From positions 1 through 64,000 of the forward strand of contig JALFVL010000030.1 of NCBI GenBank assembly GCA_022787165.1: a DNA stretch of 64,000 nt, written 5' to 3'. This document shows positions 49,248-57,874 of the stretch, piece by piece. This DNA comes from Clostridiales bacterium. Lineage in GTDB: Bacteria; Bacillota; Clostridia; Christensenellales; Aristaeellaceae. Position numbers and translations under genes: made by a program. Within the stretch, counting starts at the first letter, position 1. Every line of letters begins with the position of its first letter. The notes below the pieces were generated by a model. The model did not search any database. It worked only from the letters and a program-made list of their open reading frames with translations, and was not told where the DNA came from.

Positions 49248-50135
49248 ATGAGAAACTGTTTTAAAAAGAGAGCTTCATTGGCGCTGCTGCTTACATTCCT
49301 TGCCCTGCTCGTCTGGGGCTTTCTCGGCTCGAAATACGCCCTGGAGGTGACCAACTACGTCCTCTCCTCGCCGAAGCTCACCGCGCCTATCCGCGTGGTT
49401 CAGCTGACGGACCTGCACAACAGTGAGTTCGGGGAAAACAACGAGCGGCTGGTGCGCATGGTCGCCAGGCAGCAGCCGGATCTGATCCTGATGACCGGTG
49501 ATATGCTCAACGGCAGGGAGGACAAAACGGAGATCGCGGTGAACCTTGTCCAAAGGCTGACGGAGGTTGCGCCGGTGTATTTCTCCTATGGCAACCATGA
49601 GGTGACGCACGAGCAGATGTTCGGCCGGGATTTGACGGCGCTCTTTGAGGAGGCCGGAGCGACGGTGCTCGACAGGACATATGAGGACGTGACGGTGAAC
49701 GGACAGATGATCCGTTTGGGCGGCATCTATGGCTACTGTCTGCCGGAGAAGTACCTGCGCACGGGCGAGGCCAAAAGGTGGGAATGCGAGTTCCTGAAGG
49801 CGTTTCAGGATACGGAAAGCTATACGCTGCTGCTGGCACATCTGCCGACATGCTGGATTCTCAACGACAATCTGGATATCTGGCAAATTGACTGCGTGTT
49901 CTCCGGACATGAACACGGCGGTCAGATTCGCTTGCCGCTGATCGGCGGCCTGTATGCGCCGGATCGGGGCTTTTTCCCGGGGCGCTCGTCCGGAATCTAT
50001 GCCTCTCAGGATGGCGAGAGGGTCATGGTGCTCTCGCGTGGGTTGGGCAGTGGAGTCGGCGTGCCCAGATTCAATAATGTACCGGAGATCGTCGTGGTGG
50101 ATATTCTGCCGCAGAGAGCGATGGAGGAAGAATGA
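49248..50135 (+). CDS. Membrane-anchored metallophosphoesterase
   Basis: 295 residues with an N-terminal membrane helix (about 8-26) and a calcineurin-type phosphoesterase domain facing outward. Metal-binding blocks are QLTDLHNSEFG, MTGDMLNG, YGNHEVTHE, LAHLPTC and FSGHEHGGQ. It resembles the YaeI/YkuE group that act on lipid pyrophosphates or other phosphodiesters. GC content rises at about codon 14, marking the right edge of the AT-rich block. The ribosome-binding site is weak. Its stop overlaps the start of a broken nucleotidyltransferase gene. Confidence 0.88.
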   Translation: MRNCFKKRASLALLLTFLALLVWGFLGSKYALEVTNYVLSSPKLTAPIRVVQLTDLHNSEFGENNERLVRMVARQQPDLILMTGDMLNGREDKTEIAVNLVQRLTEVAPVYFSYGNHEVTHEQMFGRDLTALFEEAGATVLDRTYEDVTVNGQMIRLGGIYGYCLPEKYLRTGEAKRWECEFLKAFQDTESYTLLLAHLPTCWILNDNLDIWQIDCVFSGHEHGGQIRLPLIGGLYAPDRGFFPGRSSGIYASQDGERVMVLSRGLGSGVGVPRFNNVPEIVVVDILPQRAMEEE

Positions 50136-50531
50136 ACGGGATCAAGCAGCTGTTTCTTGAGGCGCTGAACGCGAGAGTGCGCGGCGGGCATTCCTCAGGC
50201 AGGGCTGGAGATCGCGGTAGATGAGGGCTCGAGGCGATCCGACCTGCTGGACAGCGGCGTGTTTGGCGATGCCCGCATGAGCCGCAAGCATTCAAGCCCC
50301 ATGACGCTTCATGCTGTCGCGGCGAACAGGCGCGGCAGGAAGGCCGGGGGGGGGAAAAAAAACGTGCTGCGCACGCTCTTTCCCGGCTGAAAGGCGCTGG
50401 AGGGGCGCTATCCTTTCCTGCGGACAAAGCCGTGGCTGCTTCCGCTTGCCTGGACGCAACGCATCGTGCGCTACGCCGGAGAGCGCAGCGGCGCCGGGGC
50501 GGCTAACAATGCTTCGGAGAGCCTGCGCATC
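50132..50531 (+). pseudogene. Decayed copy of the nucleotidyltransferase gene
   Basis: It begins at ATG 50132 with MNGIKQLFLEAL, like MDRINQLFLEAL of the intact gene at 50731. It then jumps after about ten codons to the equivalent of residue 315 or so: LLDSGVFGDARMSRKHSS against LLDAGVFGDASMSRKHSS. It continues to RYPFLRTKPWLLPLAW and ASESLRI. Most of the gene (about 300 codons) is missing, the frame shifts after the first part, and a TGA interrupts the rest. It is clearly non-functional. Confidence 0.85.
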
Positions 50532-50723
50532 GTTTTGCCGTTTCTTGGCGGCGTCTGGGGAGGAGATCAGCGGTATTTCCCCGAATATGTATAGGGTATG
50601 TATGAAAAGGACAAGCTGAACCTCTTGATCACCTCCGGATTGGGGAGCAATGCGCAGAAGGTGCCGCGATTCAACAACCCTCCGGAGATCGTCGTTCTCG
50701 ATCTTCTGCCAGAAGACAGATAG
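50532..50723 (+). pseudogene. C-terminal remnant of a second metallophosphoesterase gene
   Basis: Joined directly to the preceding remnant, the frame reads VLPFLGGVWGGDQRYFPEY, a TAG, then GMYEKDKLNLLITSGLG and VPRFNNPPEIVVLDLLPEDR. This matches the last 60 residues of the intact enzyme at 49248 (LPLIGGLY, VPRFNNVPEIVVVDILPQ). It is the tail of a duplicate whose first 230 codons are gone. Confidence 0.85.
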
Positions 50724-50730
50724 GAGTACT

Positions 50731-51978
50731 ATGGATCGTATCAATCAGCTCTTTTTAGAGGCGCTTGGTGCGTCGGTCAAAGACGAAACCGTGGGCTGGG
50801 AGGCGGGTGTCTCGGCGCAGGAATGGGAGACCCTTTGGCAGCTGGCGCAGACGCATAACGTTCTCCCGATGGTTTTTGAAGCCACATATGCCGCTCCTGC
50901 GGCGCGAAGCGCCGATCCTCAGATGATCGCCCAGTACCGGCGGCGCACGGTGCAGAGCGTCATGCTGCAAACGATGAAGACGAGCGAGTTCCTTGCTTTG
51001 CTTCAGCATTTGGAGGCCGCAGGGATGACGCCGTCTGTCGTCAAGGGAATCGTTTGTAGGAGCCTCTATCCGAAGCCGGATTACAGGATGTCGGGCGATG
51101 AGGACGTACTGATCCCGGAGGAGCAGTTTGAGCGCTGCCATCAGGCGATGTGCGCCTTTGGCATGCAGCCGGTGAAGCCGGACGTTGATTTGAAAGCTGA
51201 GTATGAGATTGCATATGGGAAGCCCGGAAGCGCGCTGTATATCGAGCTGCATAAAAAGCTCTTTCCGCCGGAGTCGGACGCTTACGGCGAGCTGAATGGA
51301 TTCTTCGAGGGCGCGCATGAGCGGACGACCCATGTGGAGATCGACGGGGCTTCCGTGCGGACGCTGGACGTGACCGATCATTTCCTCTATCTGATTTTTC
51401 ATTCGTTCAAGCATTTTCTGCACAGCGGATTTGGCATTCGGCAGGTCTGCGACATCGTACTGTTTGCCAACCGGTATGGCCAGGAGATCGACTGGGGCTA
51501 TGTCCTGAACAGCTGCAGAGCGGCGCATGCGGAGCTCTTCGCCGCCGCATTGCTCAAAATCGGGGAACGCTACCTGACCTTTGATCCGGACAAGGCCGGT
51601 TATCCGGGGGAATGGCGCGCTCTGGATGTGGACGAGGAGGACATGCTGAACGATCTTCTGGATGCCGGCGTATTCGGGGATGCCAGCATGAGCCGCAAGC
51701 ACAGCAGCATGATCACGCTGGACGCGGTTTCCGCGCAGAAAAAGGGAAAGAAGGGGAGAGGCAGCCTGCTGAAAACGATCCTTCCGCCAGTGAAAGACAT
51801 GATTCCCCGCTATCCGGTTCTCAAGAAAAAGCCCTGGCTGCTTCCGGTCACCTGGGCGGACCGGCTGATTCGGTACGGCCGGGAGGCGGCCAGAAGCGAG
51901 AACAACGATGCTGCGCAAAGCATCCGTATCGGCAGCGAGCGGGTGCAGCTCCTCAAAAAATACGGCGTTATCCGATGA
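50731..51978 (+). CDS. Nucleotidyltransferase-fold protein (NTP_transf_5 type)
   Basis: 415 residues; ATG 50731 follows AGGAG, and the frame open from 50650 lies in the remnant upstream. The nucleotidyltransferase core is at about residues 95-160 (VVKGIVCRSLYPKPDYRMSGDEDVLIPEEQ), with candidate metal ligands in GDEDV. YIELHKKLFPPESDAY and FLYLIFHSFKHFLHSGFGIRQVCDI are conserved in this uncharacterised family, often found in capsule or sporadic glycan loci. Its function is unknown; transfer of a nucleotide or sugar phosphate is possible. Confidence 0.8.
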   Translation: MDRINQLFLEALGASVKDETVGWEAGVSAQEWETLWQLAQTHNVLPMVFEATYAAPAARSADPQMIAQYRRRTVQSVMLQTMKTSEFLALLQHLEAAGMTPSVVKGIVCRSLYPKPDYRMSGDEDVLIPEEQFERCHQAMCAFGMQPVKPDVDLKAEYEIAYGKPGSALYIELHKKLFPPESDAYGELNGFFEGAHERTTHVEIDGASVRTLDVTDHFLYLIFHSFKHFLHSGFGIRQVCDIVLFANRYGQEIDWGYVLNSCRAAHAELFAAALLKIGERYLTFDPDKAGYPGEWRALDVDEEDMLNDLLDAGVFGDASMSRKHSSMITLDAVSAQKKGKKGRGSLLKTILPPVKDMIPRYPVLKKKPWLLPVTWADRLIRYGREAARSENNDAAQSIRIGSERVQLLKKYGVIR

Positions 51979-51996
51979 ACACCGATCAGAAAAGAG

Positions 51997-52046
51997 ACCG
52001 GCGTCAGCCGCATCCTGGTGAGGGATGCAACTGACGCCGGTTTTGA
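51997..52046. terminator. Bidirectional terminator between convergent genes
   Basis: An 11-bp stem ACCGGCGTCAG/CTGACGCCGGT, extended by an inner GCATCC/GGATGC pair, is followed by TTTTG. It ends the nucleotidyltransferase transcript and may also serve the opposing oxidoreductase gene. Confidence 0.85.
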
Positions 52047-52075
52047 GCGAAATATAAACGCATGTACACGAAGCA

Positions 52076-53341
52076 TCAGTTTTCAAAGGCTTCCTCATAC
52101 ACCGCGTCGAGCGAATACATGTCGCCCGGCCGCGCTTCGCGCGCGATCCAGCGGCCGTCCGTGAAATCGGGGAAGGGGACGGGCGATGAGCCCATCGCGA
52201 TGGACTGCTCACTCAGGCAGGTGACGGCCATCCAGCTTGCGGCGTCGTAAACGTCGATCGGGAAGGCGACCTGCTTCTGGATGGACTCGATGAAGGCGCG
52301 CAGGACGAGATAATCCATGCCGCCATGACCGCCGCGCAGGCCGAATTCGCGATAGGCGCGCCAGAGCGGATGCTCGTATTCCTCCATGTACTTTTTATCC
52401 GGTTCCCACTCGTGCATCCAGTTCTTCGGGTCGACGGGGGTGCGGCCCTCGATGTAGATGCCGTGGTTGTCCTCCTGCCAGACGCCCTTGAGACCCTGTA
52501 CATAGCCGCCGCGGGAATAGGGGCGGGGGAGGGTACAGTCATGCGTGAGGACGATGGTTTCCCCGTTGGCGCATTTGAGCATTGTCGTCACGACGTCGCC
52601 CTCGCAGAATTTCGCGCGGACGAGTGGGGAATCGGGCCTGTGCTCCGCAAGCCACGCGTGCTCGCCGATGCTCTTGGAGGCCATGGAGACGAGCGAGAGG
52701 ATACGGTTGCCGCGGTTCAGATTGAGATAGGCGGCGATCGGGCCGAGCTCATGGGTGGGATAGAGCTCGCCGTTTCGATGCAGGAAGTTGTTTTGACGGT
52801 AGTGGAGCGTCAGATCGCCCTCGCCGACCTCGTCGCGCAGGTCATGCTGATAGCCTCCGCGGCAATGCACCAGCTCGCCAAAGACGCCCTGGCGGATCAT
52901 GTTGAGCAGCGCCATCTCCGTGTCGTTGTAGCAGCAGTTTTCAAGCAGCATCAGCGGAACGCCGGTCTCCTCGCTCGTGCGCACGAGCTGCCAGCACTCA
53001 TCGAGCGAGGACGCGCCGCCGACCTCCGTGCCGACGATTTTGCCGTGCTTCATGGCATCCACGGCGATGAGCGCATGCGTCGTCCAGCTCGTCATGATGA
53101 CGACCGCCTCGACATCCTCACGGGCGTTGACCTCGCGATAATCCGTGGTGCCGAAGGGAACGACGCCGCGCGCCTTGCGCACATGCTCCTGCGCCGTCTT
53201 AACGCGATCCTCGTGGATGTCGCAGACGGCCGCGATTTCCACATCGGGCATCGTCAGCAGCAGGTCGAGCTGCGGGATGCCGCGAAAGCCGAAGCCGATG
53301 ACGCCCAGGCGGACGCAACGGCCGGCAGTGCCCAGTTTCAT
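52076..53341 (-). CDS. Gfo/Idh/MocA-family protein, GH109-like
   Basis: 421 residues; ATG with AAGGAGG upstream. The N-terminal NAD-binding fold (LGVIGFGFRGIPQLDLLL, VCDIHEDR) is followed by GTEVGGASSLDECWQLVR, LENCCYNDTEMALLNMIRQG and LYPTHELGPIA. The ENCCY, HDLRDE and YPTHxLGP strings are hallmarks of GH109 alpha-N-acetylgalactosaminidases, which use NAD in an oxidation-elimination mechanism. No signal peptide is present, so it would act inside the cell. Either a GH109-type glycosidase or a related sugar dehydrogenase is possible. It is transcribed from its own promoter. Confidence 0.8.
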   Translation of the reverse strand: MKLGTAGRCVRLGVIGFGFRGIPQLDLLLTMPDVEIAAVCDIHEDRVKTAQEHVRKARGVVPFGTTDYREVNAREDVEAVVIMTSWTTHALIAVDAMKHGKIVGTEVGGASSLDECWQLVRTSEETGVPLMLLENCCYNDTEMALLNMIRQGVFGELVHCRGGYQHDLRDEVGEGDLTLHYRQNNFLHRNGELYPTHELGPIAAYLNLNRGNRILSLVSMASKSIGEHAWLAEHRPDSPLVRAKFCEGDVVTTMLKCANGETIVLTHDCTLPRPYSRGGYVQGLKGVWQEDNHGIYIEGRTPVDPKNWMHEWEPDKKYMEEYEHPLWRAYREFGLRGGHGGMDYLVLRAFIESIQKQVAFPIDVYDAASWMAVTCLSEQSIAMGSSPVPFPDFTDGRWIAREARPGDMYSLDAVYEEAFEN

Positions 53342-53379
53342 TTGGAAGAGCCTCCTTCGTAAGATCGATATGCCGTATC

Positions 53380-53408
53380 ATCATAGCGCAAAATAGAAGC
53401 GGTTTCAA
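53380..53408 (-). promoter_or_regulatory. Promoter of the GH109-like gene
   Basis: On the minus strand TTGAAA (53408-53403) and TATGAT (53385-53380) are 17 bases apart. It sits 26 bases from the edge of the tandem repeat. Confidence 0.75.
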
Positions 53409-53434
53409 GGGATTCCGGGTGAAAAAGAAAAGAA

Positions 53435-53728
53435 GAGCCACTCTCCCGAGGGAAGGCGGCGCAGATTGTCGGCAAAAGGGTTTTTCTCCCCGAAGAGGAG
53501 AAAAGCAATCAATCATTCCTTGAAGAAAAAGAGCCATTGAAGGAAGAGAGCCGATGTCAATAAAAAGAGCCACCCTCCCGAGGAAAGGCGGCGCAGATCG
53601 TCGGCAAAAGGGTTTTTCTCCCCGAAGGGGAGAAAAGCAATCAATCATTCCTTGAAGAAAAAGAGCCATTGAAGGAAGAGAGCCGATGTCAATAAAAAAG
53701 AGCCGCCCTCCCGAAGGAAGGCGGCTCC
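53435..53728. repeat. Intergenic tandem repeat, about 132 bp x 2.2
   Basis: Two nearly identical units occupy 53435-53566 and 53567-53699, and a third begins at 53700 and breaks off near 53728. Each unit has an imperfect GCC(A/G)CC...GGCGGC inverted repeat, a CTCCCCGAAG(A/G)GGAG hairpin and a GTTTTTCTCC tract. A 157-residue frame read through them on the minus strand repeats the same peptide, which is an artefact of the repeat and not a gene. Nothing else is seen in 53342-53759. Confidence 0.9.
53692..53728 (-). terminator. Terminator of the second sugar ABC operon
   Basis: On the minus strand GAGCCGCC pairs with GGCGGCTC and runs into TTTTTTA, 32 bases after the binding-protein stop. It is the partial third repeat unit, so the repeat may have grown from this terminator. 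Confidence 0.88.
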
Positions 53729-53759
53729 ATGGATCGATGCGTGTTGTTGGGGCCAGAGA

Positions 53760-55319
53760 TTACCAGCCGTACTCCTGCGCATACTCCTCAACGACCTCGG
53801 TCGCCGGATCATAGTAGACGGCAGCGCGGGCCTTCATATCGGCGAACATGTCGGCTACAGGCGCGGTGCCGGAGATGATCTGCCAATACTCGGAGGTGAA
53901 GTTGAAGGCGGTGGTGTCGGTGACGGTCGTATCCTCGATCAGCATCGGGCCGATTTCCGGATAGACGACCTTCTTGTTGCGGATCTCGCAGGACTTGGTG
54001 TTGAGTGCCTTGGTCTCATCGTTGTACTCGTCAAAGTACTCGACGTCCGGATACGCCTGAAGCTCGAAGCCCCAACTCGTCCAGTGCGTCGCGGCGATGC
54101 ACGGATACTTGCTGGTCAGCAGGGAGGCATTGCCATTCTCGTCGCGGATGAGGGAGATGGTGCCATCCTCATTGCGGACCCAATCTTCATTCTCAAAGCC
54201 CATGCGCAGCAGCTGGCCTTCCTCAGAGAGCAGATACTCATAGAACGCGAGGAAGCGGTCCATCTTCTCCTCGGTGATTTCCGGGGAGAACATGATGGCG
54301 ACCATGCAGGAGATGTAGGCTTCCATGCAGGCCTCGTCGCCCTTGTTGGTGCCGAGGGTCGGAATCAGGTCGATGCGGTCAAACGGGTTGCAGTCCGGGT
54401 TCGCGGCGCCGTAGTATTCGACGGCGACGGCGTTGATCCAGTCCGCGTCAGCGTTGCGGACGCACACGCCGAAGGCGTTGGAGGAGAACTTCTGCAGGCC
54501 GGTCTTCCAGGTCGTCGCGGCGAAGTCCGGATCGATGGAGCCGTCCTCGTACATCTTGCGCAGCCACTCGAGCACCTCGATGTTGCTGTCGTCCAGCGCG
54601 CCGAAGAACCAGTTGCCCTCCGCATCGCGGTTCCAGTAGCGGTTGGAGACGCCGGTGGAGGCGAAGAAGTAGCGCAGCGTGCCCAGACCATCGCCGGTCA
54701 GGCCATAGGTGTCATTGATGCCGTTGCCATCCGGATCGTTGTAGGTGAACGCGTGGCAGACCTCATAGAGCTCCTCCCACGTGGTGGGCATCTCCATGCC
54801 GACCGCCGCGAGCCAGTCCTTGCGGATGAAGAGGCCCTTGCGCTCCGCGACGTAGATGGAGGGATCAGCGGAGTCCGGCTTCGGCAGGAAGTAGTAGCCG
54901 CCGTACATGTTCTTGACGAGCTGCGCCACGGCATCGTTCTCCAGGCGCGCCTTGATCAGCGGATACTTCTCGATCAGATCCTCCGGAATCTCGGCGACAA
55001 GCTCCTCGGGGATGAACTGCGTGATCTCCTGCGGGTAATAGAGGATATCCGCGGTGAAGACCTCAGGCAGCACACCGTCGACAGCGGCCAGCTGGGTGAC
55101 AGCGAAATCGTTGTTGTAGTAGTTTGTTTCGCTCTGGATGAGGCTGATGCCGAACTGATCCTCGATGAACGCGGCCATCTTGTCGGTAGAGGCGTCCCAG
55201 GTGAAGGGTTCGTCATCGCTGTCGGCGGTGATGGCGAGGATCTCGCCGTCATAGGCCAGCGCAGTGGCTGCCAGCGCCAGCATCATCAGCGCCATCAGCA
55301 GAGAAAGCAGTTTTTTCAT
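53760..55319 (-). CDS. Extracellular sugar-binding protein (LplA-type)
   Basis: 519 residues; ATG preceded by AAAGGAGGAT. A signal peptide (about 1-22) ends TALAYDG with no cysteine, so it would be cut by signal peptidase I and not lipid-anchored. The mature protein has a calcium-loop-like motif DPDGNGINDTYGLTGDG near residue 196 that is common in this family, and a large aromatic-rich binding region. It is the last gene of a three-gene importer operon. Confidence 0.9.
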   Translation of the reverse strand: MKKLLSLLMALMMLALAATALAYDGEILAITADSDDEPFTWDASTDKMAAFIEDQFGISLIQSETNYYNNDFAVTQLAAVDGVLPEVFTADILYYPQEITQFIPEELVAEIPEDLIEKYPLIKARLENDAVAQLVKNMYGGYYFLPKPDSADPSIYVAERKGLFIRKDWLAAVGMEMPTTWEELYEVCHAFTYNDPDGNGINDTYGLTGDGLGTLRYFFASTGVSNRYWNRDAEGNWFFGALDDSNIEVLEWLRKMYEDGSIDPDFAATTWKTGLQKFSSNAFGVCVRNADADWINAVAVEYYGAANPDCNPFDRIDLIPTLGTNKGDEACMEAYISCMVAIMFSPEITEEKMDRFLAFYEYLLSEEGQLLRMGFENEDWVRNEDGTISLIRDENGNASLLTSKYPCIAATHWTSWGFELQAYPDVEYFDEYNDETKALNTKSCEIRNKKVVYPEIGPMLIEDTTVTDTTAFNFTSEYWQIISGTAPVADMFADMKARAAVYYDPATEVVEEYAQEYGW

Positions 55320-55375
55320 TAGGATATCCTCCTTTTTTTCTATATGCAGGCCTTGCGGCCCGTATATCTGGTGGT

Positions 55376-56311
55376 TTAGCCCTTGACGGCGCCGATGGTG
55401 ACGCCCTTTTCAAAGTACTTCTGGATGAAGGGATAGATGATGACCATAGGCAGCGCGGTCGCGACGGCGCAGGCCATCTTGAGGCCGGTCTCGTTGAGGT
55501 AGATGCGCTTGCCGGTCGCGTCGCGCAGGCCCTCGAGGTTTTGCATCTCGGCGGGCTTGGCCTCCTGCAGGACGTAGTTGCGCACGATCAGCTGCAATGG
55601 ATAGAGCTTCTCATCACGGATGTAGAGCTGCGCGGAGAACCAGCTGTTCCACAGGCCGACCGCCACAAACATGGCGATGGTCGCCAGCGTCGGGATCGAG
55701 AGCGGGTAGATGATTCGGAAGAGGATCGTGAATTCGTTTGCGCCGTCGATCTTCGCGGATTCCTCCAGCGAGGCGGGCAGCTGCTTGAAGAACGAGCGCA
55801 CGATGATGAAGTTGAAGACGCTGACCGTGCCGGGCAGAATGAGCGCCAGCAGGTTGTTGGACAGATGGAGCGTCTTGGTGATGTTGTAGTAGTTGGGAAT
55901 CAGGCCGCCGGAGAAGAACATCGTGATCAGCAGATAGATCATGAAGAACTTGTGACCGCGCAGCGTGGGCTTGGAGAGGCCATAGGCCAGCATCGAGGTC
56001 ACCAGCGTCGAGAGAAATGTGCCGCTGACGGTGATGAGCAGCGTGACGGCGTAGGCGCGCGGGATGGTCGGCGTGCCGAACATGTAGGAGTAGGCCTCCA
56101 GCGTCGGCTCCTTCGGGAAGATGATGAAGGGCTCACGCATGTACTCGGCGTTGCTCGTCAGCGAGATCGCGAAGATGTTGAAGAACGGGAAGATGATCGC
56201 GATTGCGATGAGGATGAACAGCGCGACGTTCAAAAAATCGAACAGGCGCTCGCCGACGGTCAGCCGGATTTTATTCTTGCCGTATTTGGGCAGAGGGGCG
56301 CGTTCGTTCAT
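55376..56311 (-). CDS. Sugar ABC transporter permease (YtcP-type)
   Basis: 311 residues, six helices; ATG after AAAGGAGGTAATC. The coupling loop EESAKIDGANEFTILFRIIYPLS is at about residues 182-204, and the protein ends in the family-typical FIQKYFEKGVTIGAVKG. It lies between its partner permease and the binding protein and shares no obvious promoter of its own. Confidence 0.93.
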   Translation of the reverse strand: MNERAPLPKYGKNKIRLTVGERLFDFLNVALFILIAIAIIFPFFNIFAISLTSNAEYMREPFIIFPKEPTLEAYSYMFGTPTIPRAYAVTLLITVSGTFLSTLVTSMLAYGLSKPTLRGHKFFMIYLLITMFFSGGLIPNYYNITKTLHLSNNLLALILPGTVSVFNFIIVRSFFKQLPASLEESAKIDGANEFTILFRIIYPLSIPTLATIAMFVAVGLWNSWFSAQLYIRDEKLYPLQLIVRNYVLQEAKPAEMQNLEGLRDATGKRIYLNETGLKMACAVATALPMVIIYPFIQKYFEKGVTIGAVKG

Positions 56312-56345
56312 GAATGATTACCTCCTTTTCTCTTTCGCCTGTCGA

Positions 56346-57524
56346 TTAGAAGAAGCCTTCGCCGGACATCTTCTTGACGACAAAGTTGCTGGCGAACAGG
56401 AGGATGCAGTTGACGATCTGCTGGAACAGGCCGATGGCCGTCGACAGGTCGTATTCGCCCTTGGAAACGCCCATGTCATAGACGTAGGTATCGATAACCT
56501 GGGCGACGGTCGTCTTGGTGGCCTCCGTGCGCAGGTTCATGATCTGGTCGAAGTTCGCGCCCATGACCGAGCCAACGTTGAGGATCAGCATGGTCGTGAC
56601 GGAGAAGGCGATGGCCGGCAGCGTGATGTGGATGCACTGCTGGAAGCGGTTGGCGCCGTCCAGATACGCGGCCTCATACATCTCCTGGTCGACGCCGGCG
56701 ATGGCGGCCATGTAGATGATCGTGCCCCAGCCGGCCTCCTTCCAGATGCTCGTGCCATAGAGCATGCCATAGAACATGTTCGGGTCGGAGAGCATGTTGA
56801 TGGAGGAAAGGCCCAGGGACATCAGCAGCTTGTTGACCAGGCCGCTGGTGATGGAGAAGAGCGAGAAGAGCAGCGAATACATGATGACCCAGCTGACGAA
56901 GTGCGGCAGATAGATGATCGTCTGCACGAGCTTGCGGTAGCGGGTGCTCTTGAGCTCGTTGAGCAGCAGCGCGAGGATGATCGGGATCGGGAAGGTGATC
57001 AGCAGCTGCGTGATGCCGATGAAGAGCGTGTTGCCGATGATGCTGCCCGCGATCGCGCGGCCGAAGAAGCGGTTGAAGTGCTCCAGACCGCACCAGGAGG
57101 AGAACATGATGCCGCTCTTGATCTTGTAATCCTTGAAGGCGAGGATGATGCCGTACATCGGCATATAGCTGAAGATGAACACCACCAGAATGCCGGGCAG
57201 AATCAGCAGATAGAGGTATTTGTCCCGGTTGAGGTCGCGCAGCAGCGGAGCGGCGGTCGGCCGGAAGACAGGCATGGTAAAGTAGGCGACGAGGCTGCAA
57301 AGCAGGAGCAGCGCTCCGGCTGCGCAGGTGACGGCAGGGCCGAGGCCATGGGTCATGAAGTTCCAGTTCTTGTTGCCGATAATGCCGGTGATGGCGACGT
57401 ACCAGACTGCGCCGCCGATGATCATCAGCAGGGAGAGCGCAAGCAGACCCTTAAAGACGGTCAGCGCTTTCTTGGCCTGCGCGGGAGCGGGGTTTGTGCC
57501 CGGGGAAGACAGTGACGCCTGCAT
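56346..57524 (-). CDS. Sugar ABC transporter permease (LplB-type) with N-terminal membrane extension
   Basis: ATG 57524 follows GAGGAG and gives 392 residues; a frame open to 57617 is not preferred. Relatives are about 300-320 residues, and the extra N-terminus holds two added hydrophobic segments (about 24-46 and 60-88) before the usual start KYLYLLILPGILVVFIFSYMP. The coupling loop EAAYLDGANRFQQCIHITLPA lies near residue 285. It is the first gene of the minus-strand importer operon. Confidence 0.9.
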   Translation of the reverse strand: MQASLSSPGTNPAPAQAKKALTVFKGLLALSLLMIIGGAVWYVAITGIIGNKNWNFMTHGLGPAVTCAAGALLLLCSLVAYFTMPVFRPTAAPLLRDLNRDKYLYLLILPGILVVFIFSYMPMYGIILAFKDYKIKSGIMFSSWCGLEHFNRFFGRAIAGSIIGNTLFIGITQLLITFPIPIILALLLNELKSTRYRKLVQTIIYLPHFVSWVIMYSLLFSLFSITSGLVNKLLMSLGLSSINMLSDPNMFYGMLYGTSIWKEAGWGTIIYMAAIAGVDQEMYEAAYLDGANRFQQCIHITLPAIAFSVTTMLILNVGSVMGANFDQIMNLRTEATKTTVAQVIDTYVYDMGVSKGEYDLSTAIGLFQQIVNCILLFASNFVVKKMSGEGFF

Positions 57525-57648
57525 GGAACCAACTCCTCTGTTGGGCTCCCCGAACCGGCGGAGAGAAATCGGCCGCGCGCCGGGGCAACCTTTGTATTGA
57601 GCCGACACTTCTTCCATGTTGAATGAAGCTCAACTCCTGATGAATATA

Positions 57649-57677
57649 ATTATATGTGGTTTCGTCGAATCCGTCAA
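57649..57677 (-). promoter_or_regulatory. Promoter of the second sugar ABC operon
   Basis: On the minus strand TTGACG (57677-57672) and TATAAT (57654-57649) are 17 bases apart, giving a leader of about 120 nt. Confidence 0.85.
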
Positions 57678-57874
57678 TTAAAAATAAGATGATATGACCA
57701 ATTTGATCAAAAAAATAAAGAGGATGCGAAATGCGTTCGAAAAAAAGGAGAGATATGCAGGTTTATGCACGATAATGCAGAACGCCGCTCAGACAGAAAA
57801 GGCGGAAAGGGAGCAGGAAAAATCAGGGTGAAATGGGAGGGCAGGCGTGAGCGGAAAGGGAAAGGTGGGACGCA

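Noticed and set aside
49139..49264. An open frame ending just inside the phosphoesterase start, possibly the tail of a lost gene
   Set aside because: It is only about 40 codons, lacks a start codon and has no recognisable similarity; chance is a sufficient explanation in AT-rich DNA.
43650..49290. Insertion sequence or prophage as the source of the AT-rich block
   Set aside because: No transposase, integrase or terminal inverted repeats were seen at the edges, and no tRNA gene adjoins the block.
53199..53669. A 156-residue minus-strand frame through the tandem repeat
   Set aside because: The peptide repeats only because the DNA repeats; it overlaps the start of the GH109-like gene and contains terminator hairpins.
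53435..53699. Could the tandem repeat be a CRISPR array?
   Set aside because: The units are about 132 bp and identical throughout, with no alternation of short repeats and unique spacers, and no cas genes are near.
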